DNA from: Fertoeibacter niger
Lineage (GTDB): Bacteria > Pseudomonadota > Alphaproteobacteria > Rhodobacterales > Rhodobacteraceae
Direction: 5' to 3'
Length of the DNA stretch: 64,000 nt
NCBI RefSeq assembly: GCF_009380135.2
Contig: NZ_WHUT02000001.1
Coordinates: 620,001-684,000 of the forward strand
Position numbers and translations under genes: made by a program. Shown piece after piece: positions 18,194 to 25,796 of the stretch (position 1 is the stretch's first letter; the number at the start of each line of letters is the position of its first letter). The notes under the pieces were generated by a model. That model saw only the letters and a program-made list of their open reading frames with translations. It did no database searches and was not told where the DNA came from.

Positions 18194-20269
18194 TCAGGCC
18201 AGCTCCCCCGCATGGGTATAGGCGGCCTGCCCGGCCAGCGCGCCCCAGCCGGTCAGCCGGTCTTTCGGCGCATTGGGCGGCACAGGGGTTTTCAGCAGGT
18301 CGTTCAGCACCACGCTGCCCGCCCCGGCCAGATAGGCGCGCAGCAGGGCGCGCGCCACGGCGGGGGCCGCCACCGATGTGCCCGACAGCCGCTGCACCGC
18401 ACCCGACAGCACGCCCGACGTGCGCCGCCCGAACAGATGCGATCCGTCATCGGCCAGAGCCACCAGTGACGGCCCGGTGCTTTGCCGCAGGCCCGCGCCG
18501 GGTGCAGCGCAGGCGGCCCCGGGGGCAGCCGTGGCATCCAGCCCCTCGGCGGAATACAGCGAGGATACCGTGTCATCGCCGCCGCCCACACGCGGCTTGA
18601 TCGAGCCCACCAACAGGATGCGCGGGTCAATGGCCCCGGCATGGGCGGCGCTGCTGCCCAGCCGCGACACGACGCAGGTCTGCATTTGGGCCCCCGGCAT
18701 ACCCGCCTCCAGCGGTCTGATCCAGTCACGGGTCTGGATATCCCATTCCCAGGCCAGCGGGTGATCCAGCCAGCTTTGCCGCCCCAGCGGGCGATAACCT
18801 GCGGGCGTGTCGTCGCGCTGCACATGGAACGACACGACAACACCCGCAGCATCCGCGCCCGTCACCTCTACCCGCCAGCGCCCGGCGGGGGCCAGCGGCC
18901 CGGCATCCACCCGCGCCGAGGGCGCCAGCGCCAGCAGCAGCGCCGCATGATGCACCTCGGCCAGCGGCAGGACGGCGGCCAGCGGCCCTGCCCCGGCGGG
19001 GCCTGCCACCTGCCAGCCCTGCGCCGCCTCGGCCCAGGTCATATCCAGCACATCGACCCGCCCGTCAGGCGCCACCAGCCGCAGGCGCAGCCCCGCCGTG
19101 GCCCCGGCAGGCGCGCGAATCTCCAGAAAGCTGGGGCTGTGGTCATCGGGCAGAAGGCACCAGTCCAGCGCGGCAGGGCTGCCCGCCGCCACGCAGGCCC
19201 GGCCATAGAGCCGCTGGCGGTGGGCATTGCCGTAGGGCAGCACCACATGCAGATCGGCCCCGGTCAGCGCGTGATAGCGCCCCGCCTCATAGGTCAGCCA
19301 TTCCGCCAGAAAGGCCGTGTCATCGCCCGGCCCGCCCAGGCTGCCCAAGCTGATATTCACCACCAGCGGTCCGCCGCCACGCGCCAGCGCCTCGGCCACC
19401 AGCCAGCGCAGGCCCTGCACCACAAAAGGCTCCAGCCGCCGCCCCGATGTGTCGATCACCGCCGCCGGGGGCAGTTGCACCGCCAGCACATCGACCGCGC
19501 GCATCGCCGCATCATCGGCATCGCCGCCTTCGGCCAGCGCCCCCGCCGCCGCATCCAGCACCTGCGCGCCATGGCTGACGCGGTGGTTGGTGCTGTGGCG
19601 GTGGATCACCGGCAGCAGCGCCCGGTTCTTGCGGCGGTAGATGTCGGCCTCTTCCTCGCCACTGGCCAGCAGGGCATCAATATCAGCCGCGCGCAACACG
19701 CGGCCTGCGTGGATCAGGCCGCCCGACACCCCCGGAACAACCCGCGCATCGGCTTGAAGCCAGACGGCACGCACCCGGCTTTGGCCCGGCCCGCGCCTCA
19801 GCCGCGCGTGCAGAAAGGCGATGCCATCGTCGATCACCCCCAGCAGCGGCGTGGCGGGGGCCATGCCACCAGCAGCCAGCAAGCCTTGCCCCGCAGGCAG
19901 GCCATCGGCTGCGCCCGGCTGGTCTGGCAGCGGCAGCGGCGGGCCCACATGCAGCACATCGGCCACCGCCATGATCGCGCCGATCTGCCCGCGCGGCGCG
20001 TGCAGCACCAGACGCAGCCCGGCAACCGGCGGCCCGGCAGGCGGCCATTCGGTGGCAATCCCGTCCAGCTCGGCCTGCGTCAGAAACGCGCCACCGGCCA
20101 CCAGCCCGTTCAGCAGCGCCATCAGCGCGGCATGGTCGGGCACGGCAGAATCATGCAGGCGCAGGAAAAGCGGCACGACTTGCGCCCCGGCAAGGCCCGG
20201 GGTCTGCAACGATTCCCAATCCGCATAGCCCCATTGCGGCGTTGCGCCAAAGCCCGTCCAACCCGGCAT
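18194..20269 (-). CDS. Subtilisin-like serine peptidase (S8) with large insertion
   Basis: A 691-residue protein with a complete S8 triad: Asp147 in LLGVIDDG, His233 in VSHGAQ and Ser632 in LSGTSVAAP; the supporting VNISLGS is near 303-309. About 320 residues, partly beta-sandwich-like in composition, lie between that strand and the Ser motif, more than in a minimal subtilase. The first 140 residues are a non-catalytic N-terminal region. No signal peptide follows the chosen start (MPGWTGFG); the 25 upstream in-frame codons do not form one either. Probably cytosolic, or exported by an unrecognised route. Divergent from the M15 peptidase gene. Confidence 0.85.
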   Translation of the reverse strand: MPGWTGFGATPQWGYADWESLQTPGLAGAQVVPLFLRLHDSAVPDHAALMALLNGLVAGGAFLTQAELDGIATEWPPAGPPVAGLRLVLHAPRGQIGAIMAVADVLHVGPPLPLPDQPGAADGLPAGQGLLAAGGMAPATPLLGVIDDGIAFLHARLRRGPGQSRVRAVWLQADARVVPGVSGGLIHAGRVLRAADIDALLASGEEEADIYRRKNRALLPVIHRHSTNHRVSHGAQVLDAAAGALAEGGDADDAAMRAVDVLAVQLPPAAVIDTSGRRLEPFVVQGLRWLVAEALARGGGPLVVNISLGSLGGPGDDTAFLAEWLTYEAGRYHALTGADLHVVLPYGNAHRQRLYGRACVAAGSPAALDWCLLPDDHSPSFLEIRAPAGATAGLRLRLVAPDGRVDVLDMTWAEAAQGWQVAGPAGAGPLAAVLPLAEVHHAALLLALAPSARVDAGPLAPAGRWRVEVTGADAAGVVVSFHVQRDDTPAGYRPLGRQSWLDHPLAWEWDIQTRDWIRPLEAGMPGAQMQTCVVSRLGSSAAHAGAIDPRILLVGSIKPRVGGGDDTVSSLYSAEGLDATAAPGAACAAPGAGLRQSTGPSLVALADDGSHLFGRRTSGVLSGAVQRLSGTSVAAPAVARALLRAYLAGAGSVVLNDLLKTPVPPNAPKDRLTGWGALAGQAAYTHAGELA

Positions 20270-20468
20270 GATCACCCTCCGCCTGCCACTGCTTGGCGCC
20301 ATCCTGCCACAGCCGCAGGGGCAGAAAAGCCGCCCCGCCCGCAATTCGCGGATTTTTCACGACCCCGCGCGCGGCCCCCAGCTGCGGCTCACGTCCAATT
20401 CACGGCCTTCGGGCATTGCTGAACCTGCGGCCCCTTTGTGTCGGGCCATTGCGAGGGGTTTGCCTGCC

Positions 20469-21260
20469 ATGCCAAGTTTTTCCGAAGAAATAACATTCAG
20501 CGCCACGCCGATCGCCAGCCGACTGACGGTGAACGGTGCCCTGCGCCCCGCGCGCAACAGCGTGAATACCGCGCTGATCGGCATGCCGCGCGGCACCTAT
20601 ACACAGGATTGCCAGAACCCCACCAACCCGGCCTTCATCGCCATGGTCGAGACGGCGGATATGGGGCCGTTCCGGGTGACGGGCCTGCGCCCCGCCGTGC
20701 GTGCGCTGCGCCGCATCATGGATGACATCCAGGCCGAACAACCGGCGATCCACCGCGTGCTGGGCTCGGCCGGCATGCTGTGCTGCCGGCTGGTCAGAGG
20801 GTCGTCCACGTCAATCTCCAACCACGCCTGGGGCATCGCGGTTGACCTGACCATCGAGGGCAGGCTTGACGGCTACAACGACGGTCTGGTGCAGCGCGGG
20901 CTGGTCGAGATCTACCCGATCTTCAACCGCCATGGCTTTTACTGGGGCGCGGCCTTTCCGCGCGAGGATTCGATGCATTTCGAGGCGTCAGACCAACTGG
21001 TGCAGAAATGGGCCAGGGATGGCGAATTCGGCACCCCCGCCAGCGTGCCGCCACGCGCGCTGACCATCGGCGACCGTGGCCCCGCCGTGCTGGCGCTGCA
21101 AATGGCGCTGAACCGCGCGCTGGCCCCGGTGGAAATCGACGAGGACGGCATTTTCGGCAAGGACACGCGGGCCGCCGTTCTGGCCTTTCAGGCGCAGCGC
21201 GGGTTGACCCCCGACGGGCAGGGATCAGGCGTGGTGCTGGAGGCTCTCGGCCTGAAATGA
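20469..21260 (+). CDS. M15-type peptidase with C-terminal peptidoglycan-binding domain
   Basis: A 263-residue protein. The central domain has the M15/VanY zinc pattern SNHAWGIAVD (His119, Asp126) and MHFE (His170, Glu172); the C-terminal 65 residues are a PG_binding_1 repeat (LTIGDRGPAVLALQ, DGIFGKDTRAAVLAFQ). This suggests a D,D- or L,D-carboxypeptidase or endolysin-like activity on cell-wall peptides. No signal peptide is seen. No phage genes surround it. Its stop overlaps the start of the next gene (ATGA), so the two are coupled. The start at 20469 is the only Met near the domain. Confidence 0.82.
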   Translation: MPSFSEEITFSATPIASRLTVNGALRPARNSVNTALIGMPRGTYTQDCQNPTNPAFIAMVETADMGPFRVTGLRPAVRALRRIMDDIQAEQPAIHRVLGSAGMLCCRLVRGSSTSISNHAWGIAVDLTIEGRLDGYNDGLVQRGLVEIYPIFNRHGFYWGAAFPREDSMHFEASDQLVQKWARDGEFGTPASVPPRALTIGDRGPAVLALQMALNRALAPVEIDEDGIFGKDTRAAVLAFQAQRGLTPDGQGSGVVLEALGLK

Positions 21261-22579
21261 CCGAACCCGGCCCCGGGGGAAAGGCTGCCCCCCACCGCGG
21301 CATCGACGTGCTGCATGGCACTGTCGCGCAATATCTTGACCCGGCGAACCCCGATCTGCTGGACCGCTGGGCCATTGTTGCCGACTGGGTCAAGGCGCAG
21401 GCCGATGCCGGGCTGTCGCCGCATGGCAAGGCCACCGTCACACCCGTCGGGCCGCAGATCAGGGGGCTGGATGCGGCGGGGCACAATTTCGAAGGGGTGA
21501 ATTTCGCCTCGCAGGATTGTCTGGGTCTTGGCAGCCACCCGCGTGTCGTCGCGGCGGCAATGGCGGCGGCGCAAAGCTCGGGCGTGCATGCCGGGGGGCC
21601 TGCCGGGCTGATGGGGCTTTCGACCCGCAGCATCGCGCTGGAACAGCGCATCGCCCGATTTCTGCGCTGCGCCGATGCCACGCTGTTTCCCGGCGGCGGG
21701 GGCGCGGGCCAGGCCGTGCTGCGCGCCCTGCTGCGCCCCGGCGACCATCTGGTGCTGGATGCTGCCGCCCCGGCATCCTGGCACGAGGCGGGGCGCGCCG
21801 CCATGGCCAGCCTGCATGCCGTGCCGCCCGATGCGGCGGCGGTGGCGGGCACGCTGGCCGCGATCCGTGGCAGGGCGCACGATGCGGGCATACTGCTGAT
21901 GATCGAAGCCCTGACATCCAGCGGCAGCACCAGCCCCGATCTGACCGCGCTTTGCGATCTGGCCCGCCGCTGGCGCGCGACGTTTCTGGTGGATGTCTCG
22001 CAGGATCTGGGCGCGCTTGGCCCGACAGGCGGCGGCGTGATCGAAGAGCAGGGCCTGCCGGGTGAGATCGACATCGTGACCGGCGGCTTTGCCATGGTGT
22101 TTGCGGGCAATGGCGGCTTTGTGGCCGGGCGGCATCCGGCGCTGAAGACCGCGCTGCGGCTGGGGGCCGGTGCGCAGGGCGGCGGCTGCGCGCTGTCACC
22201 CGTGCTGACCGCCAGCGTGCATGCCGCCATTACCATTGTGGACAGTATCGAAGGCCAGGACAGGCGGCAGCGGCTGATGGCCAATGTGCTGGCCCTGCGC
22301 GGCGCGCTGGCGGCGCAGGGCTTTGTGCCGGGGGGCCGCCCGGGGCCGATGGTGCCGCTGGCCCTGGGTGATGCCGCCACCGCCCGCCGCATGACCGCCG
22401 CCATGCTGGCGCGGGGCGGCATCGTCAATCTGGTGGAAGGCCCGGGGGGCTGGCACTGGCCGCTGATGGTGATGGCCGATCACAGCGCCGAAGACATCGC
22501 TCGCATGCCCGCCCTTGCGGCCATGGCCCGGGCAGCATTGCACGAGGCTGACCTTGGCAGCACCGCACAAACCCCCTAA
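21257..22579 (+). CDS. Alpha-oxoamine-synthase-fold protein lacking the PLP lysine (likely pseudoenzyme)
   Basis: A 440-residue protein that aligns throughout with BioF/KBL/ALAS/SPT enzymes: NFASQDCLGLGSHPRV (82-97), the LFPGGGGAG region (143-151), DHLVLDAAAPAS (163-174), FLVDVSQDLGALGP (243-256), DIVTGGFAMVFAGNGGFVAG (272-291). In active members the last motif reads TFxKxxG with the Schiff-base lysine; here that position is Met280. The ring-stacking His (HAS) is Pro172 and the His of DxxH is Gln249, while Asp246 is kept. It therefore should not form the PLP aldimine. Translationally coupled to the M15 peptidase gene. Role unknown. Confidence 0.8.
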   Translation: MTEPGPGGKAAPHRGIDVLHGTVAQYLDPANPDLLDRWAIVADWVKAQADAGLSPHGKATVTPVGPQIRGLDAAGHNFEGVNFASQDCLGLGSHPRVVAAAMAAAQSSGVHAGGPAGLMGLSTRSIALEQRIARFLRCADATLFPGGGGAGQAVLRALLRPGDHLVLDAAAPASWHEAGRAAMASLHAVPPDAAAVAGTLAAIRGRAHDAGILLMIEALTSSGSTSPDLTALCDLARRWRATFLVDVSQDLGALGPTGGGVIEEQGLPGEIDIVTGGFAMVFAGNGGFVAGRHPALKTALRLGAGAQGGGCALSPVLTASVHAAITIVDSIEGQDRRQRLMANVLALRGALAAQGFVPGGRPGPMVPLALGDAATARRMTAAMLARGGIVNLVEGPGGWHWPLMVMADHSAEDIARMPALAAMARAALHEADLGSTAQTP

Positions 22580-22650
22580 CCAACGGCCACCCGCCGCAAA
22601 GCAAGACCCCGGCGCGGCGGCACCGGGGTTCGCATGCCGTCATGCCAGCG

Positions 22651-23217
22651 TCAGTCCTGCGCGCGGCCCTGATAGGAATTGTCTTCGGTGTTGATCACGA
22701 TGCGCGTGCCGGCCCCGATATGCGGCGGCACCATCACCCGCACGCCGTTGGTGCAGATCGCGGGCTTGTAGGATGAGCTGGCCGTCTGGCCCTTCACCAC
22801 CGGCTCGGTCTCTGCAATCTCTACCGTCAGCTTCTGCGGCAGTTCGACCGAAAGCGCGACACCCTCGAAGGTTTTCAGATAAACCTTCAGCCCGTCGGCC
22901 AGAAACACGCGTGCGTCGCCCACCACATCGGGATGCACGGCGATCTGTTCATAGGTGGTCGGCTCCATGAAATGAAAGCCCTCGCCGTCTTCATAAAGGA
23001 AATCATACTCCCGCTCGTCCACCGTGGCCTTTTCCACCATCTCGGTGGTGCGCCAGCGTTCGGCCACCTTCACCCCGTCGGAAATGCGGCGCATATCGAC
23101 GGATGTGGTGGGCGTGCCCTTGCCGGGATGAAAATTCTCGGCGCTGAGAACGACATACAGCCGCCCGTCCAGTTCGACGACATTCCCTTTGCGCAGGCTC
23201 GAAGCGATGACTTTCAC
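22651..23217 (-). CDS. efp: Elongation factor P
   Basis: A 188-residue EF-P that relieves ribosome stalling at proline runs. The PGKG loop with the modifiable Lys33 (FHPGKGTP) is intact, and the C-terminal OB domains are complete. The start is GTG at 23217, with AAGGAAGACCTCA upstream; the longer open frame has no family match. Divergent from epmA, whose product lysylates the loop Lys. Confidence 0.96.
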   Translation of the reverse strand: MKVIASSLRKGNVVELDGRLYVVLSAENFHPGKGTPTTSVDMRRISDGVKVAERWRTTEMVEKATVDEREYDFLYEDGEGFHFMEPTTYEQIAVHPDVVGDARVFLADGLKVYLKTFEGVALSVELPQKLTVEIAETEPVVKGQTASSSYKPAICTNGVRVMVPPHIGAGTRIVINTEDNSYQGRAQD

Positions 23218-23320
23218 TGAGGTCTTCCTTGTGGTTGCAGGGCCCGCCAAGTAAGCAGCGCGGGCTTTGCCCTGCCGCTTAGCGCATCCTGATGAAAATC
23301 GCCAGCCGAAAGCCGATGCC

Positions 23321-24355
23321 ATGACCCCCTGGTGGAATGCCACAACCCATGCCGACCGCCGCCCGCTGCTGATCACCCGCAACCGCATTCAGGCGGCGCT
23401 GCGCGGCTGGTTCGCCGATCAGGGCTTTACCGAGGTGGATACCGCCGCCTTGCAGGTCAGCCCGGGGAACGAGGCGCATCTGCATGGTTTTGCGACCGAG
23501 GCCATCGGCAATGATGCCGTGGCCCGCCCGATGTATCTGCACACCAGCCCCGAATTCGCGATGAAGAAACTGCTGGCGGCCGGCGAGACCCGCATCGCGG
23601 CCTTTGCCCATGTCTGGCGCAACCGCGAACGGGGCGCCCTGCACAGCCCCGAATTCACCATGCTGGAATGGTATCGCACGGGCGAGGATTACACCGTGCT
23701 GATGGAGGATTGCGCAGCCTTTCTGCGGCTGGCGGCGCGTGTGAACGGTGGTGGCCCGCTGCGCTACCGCGACCGCACCTGTGATGCCTTTGCCGAACCG
23801 GAACGGCTGGGCGTGGCAGAGGCGTTCCAGCGCCATGCGGGCATCGACCTGCTGGCCACGATCAACGCTGACGGCACGACCGATGCCGATGCCCTGCGGG
23901 CCGCTGTCACGGGCATCGGCCTGCGCGCCGTGGCGGATGACACATGGTCGGATCTCCTCAGCCGCGTTCTGGTGGTAAAGGTAGAGCCGCACCTGGGCCA
24001 TGGCCGCATGACGGTGCTTGACCGCTACCCTGCCGCCGAGGCGGCCCTCGCCCGCCCCGCCGCCGATGACCCGCGCCTTGCCGAACGGTTCGAGCTTTAT
24101 GCCTGCGGGGTGGAACTGGCCAATGGCTTTGGCGAACTGACCAACCCCGCCGAACAGCGCCGCCGCTTCGGGCTGGAGATGGACGAAAAGCAGCGCGTTT
24201 ACGGCGAGCGTTACCCGCTGGACGAGGATTTTCTGGCGGCGCTGGCCCATATGCCACCCGCATCGGGCATCGCTTTGGGCTTTGACCGGCTGGTGATGCT
24301 GGCCACCGGAGCCCCAAGGATCGACGATGTGATCTGGACGCCGGTGGCGGGCTGA
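23321..24355 (+). CDS. epmA: EF-P-(R)-beta-lysine ligase (PoxA/GenX)
   Basis: A 344-residue class II lysyl-tRNA-synthetase-like enzyme without an anticodon-binding domain, as expected for EpmA. Motif 2 is seen in [22 protein letters not shown]-type sequence (around 105-125), the lysine-site region in [13 protein letters not shown], and motif 3 in [10 protein letters not shown]. It attaches beta-lysine to EF-P Lys33. Placed back to back with efp, 103 bp apart, so a shared control region is likely. The partner lysine 2,3-aminomutase gene epmB is not in the window. Confidence 0.93.
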   Translation: MTPWWNATTHADRRPLLITRNRIQAALRGWFADQGFTEVDTAALQVSPGNEAHLHGFATEAIGNDAVARPMYLHTSPEFAMKKLLAAGETRIAAFAHVWRNRERGALHSPEFTMLEWYRTGEDYTVLMEDCAAFLRLAARVNGGGPLRYRDRTCDAFAEPERLGVAEAFQRHAGIDLLATINADGTTDADALRAAVTGIGLRAVADDTWSDLLSRVLVVKVEPHLGHGRMTVLDRYPAAEAALARPAADDPRLAERFELYACGVELANGFGELTNPAEQRRRFGLEMDEKQRVYGERYPLDEDFLAALAHMPPASGIALGFDRLVMLATGAPRIDDVIWTPVAG

Positions 24356-24456
24356 CCCCCTGCCCCGGCGAAGCCCCGCGCATCCGCCGCTTCGGCTTTG
24401 CCGCGCCCGCCGGATGGGTTAGGATGCGCCAAAGCAGCAAAAAACGGGCGGGCAGC

Positions 24457-25704
24457 ATGCAGGCAACACGACGCACATTGATCTTGGGCGCTATCGCCAT
24501 GGGCCTGTCGGCCTGTGGTGGCGGCATTGGGGCCAGACCCACAGGTGGCGGCGCGCGCGCGCCGGAACCGGTGCTGCAACCCGTGCCGAATGCGGGCTTT
24601 GACGCCTGGCTTGCGGGCTTTCGTGGCCGCGCCGCCGGTCAGGGCATATCCGCAGGCACGCTTGATGCCGCCCTGCGCACCGCGGGCTTTCTGCCCGGCG
24701 TGATCGAGCGTGACCGCAACCAGACCGAATTCACCCGCACGCTGGAGGATTATCTGGCGATCGCCGCATCGGATGAACGGGTGGCCAGTGGCCGCGCGGC
24801 GCTGGCGCAGAATAGCGGCGTGCTGGCCGAGATCGAATCCCGCTACGGCGTAGAGGCTGCGGTTGTCACTGCCGTCTGGGGGCTGGAAAGCCAGTATGGC
24901 GCGCGGCGCGGCAATGTGCCGGTGGTGTCGGCGCTGGCGACGCTGGCCTATGACGGGCGGCGCGGCGCGTTCTTTGAACAGCAACTGGTGGCGGCGCTGA
25001 AGATCCTGCAAAACGGCGATGTCACCCCGCAGGGCATGACCGGCAGCTGGGCCGGGGCGATGGGCCATACCCAGTTCATCCCCACATCCTACCTTGCCTA
25101 TGCGGTGGATTTCCGCGGCGACGGGAGGCGCGACATCTGGTCGGATGATCCCACCGATGCGCTGGCTTCGGCGGGGGCTTACCTCTCACGCTCCGGCTGG
25201 ACGCGGGGCCAGCCCTGGGGGGTGGAGGTGCGGCTGCCCGCCGGCTTCGGCGGGCCATTCGGGCGCAGCACCACCCGCAGCCCGGGCGACTGGGCGGCGC
25301 AGGGCGTGCGCGACATGGATGGCCGCGCGGTGCCCGATCATGGCGCAGCCTCAATCCTGATCCCGCAGGGGGCCTCTGGCCCGGCCTTCATGGTGTTCCG
25401 CAACTTCACCGTGATCACCCGCTACAACAACTCCGAGAATTATGTGATCGGCATCGGCCACCTGTCAGACCGGCTGCGCGGCGGCCCGGCAATCCGCGCC
25501 AGCTTCCCCCCCGACGCACAGGGCCTGACCAAAGCCGACCGGCAGGAGTTGCAACGCCGCCTGACCTCGGCGGGTTTTGACACGCAAGGCACGGATGGCG
25601 TGATCGGCAAGAACACCGAGACGGCGATCAGAGGCTATCAGCAGAGCGTGGGCCTGCCGGTAACGGGCGTGCCCTCGGCGGAACTGCTGGGGCGGTTGCG
25701 GTAA
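24457..25704 (+). CDS. Lytic murein transglycosylase, MltB family, lipoprotein
   Basis: From this start, 415 residues with a lipoprotein signal (LSAC lipobox, Cys20), an SLT_2/MltB catalytic domain with the catalytic Glu in VWGLESQYG (about 144), the GAMGHTQFIP motif typical of family 3 lytic transglycosylases, and a C-terminal peptidoglycan-binding domain (from about 350, GTDGVIGKNTETAIRGYQ). It cleaves glycan strands to 1,6-anhydro products from the periplasmic face of a membrane. A start at 24424 adds 11 basic residues; the shorter one gives a more regular signal peptide and sits after a TAGGAT-like -10. Confidence 0.9.
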   Translation: MQATRRTLILGAIAMGLSACGGGIGARPTGGGARAPEPVLQPVPNAGFDAWLAGFRGRAAGQGISAGTLDAALRTAGFLPGVIERDRNQTEFTRTLEDYLAIAASDERVASGRAALAQNSGVLAEIESRYGVEAAVVTAVWGLESQYGARRGNVPVVSALATLAYDGRRGAFFEQQLVAALKILQNGDVTPQGMTGSWAGAMGHTQFIPTSYLAYAVDFRGDGRRDIWSDDPTDALASAGAYLSRSGWTRGQPWGVEVRLPAGFGGPFGRSTTRSPGDWAAQGVRDMDGRAVPDHGAASILIPQGASGPAFMVFRNFTVITRYNNSENYVIGIGHLSDRLRGGPAIRASFPPDAQGLTKADRQELQRRLTSAGFDTQGTDGVIGKNTETAIRGYQQSVGLPVTGVPSAELLGRLR

Positions 25705-25709
25705 GGGAA

Positions 25710-25783
25710 AACGGGCGAGGAGCAGTCCCCGCCCGTTCAATCACAGTTGAAAGCCGGGACGCATCGCGGCAACGCTGCGTCCC
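25710..25783 (-). terminator. Tandem hairpins in the convergent gap, probable nrdJ terminator
   Basis: Two hairpins lie downstream of nrdJ. The first met by nrdJ transcripts pairs 25756-25763 with 25776-25783 (GGGACGCA/TGCGTCCC) and has an inner GCG-GCAA-CGC. The second pairs 25710-25717 with 25730-25737 (AACGGGCG/CGCCCGTT), with an inner GGA/TCC, and is followed on the minus strand by TTTTCCCTT. It could also serve the convergent transglycosylase gene. Confidence 0.6.
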
Positions 25784-25796
25784 AACCTCAATCTCC

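Noticed and set aside
18482-20422. 646-codon plus-strand frame over the subtilase gene
   Set aside because: Antisense shadow with low-complexity Arg/Gln/Pro composition; the minus-strand frame has a full catalytic triad.
20469-21260. Endolysin-like M15 gene as sign of a prophage
   Set aside because: No holin, structural, integrase or repressor genes nearby, and neighbours are not phage-like.
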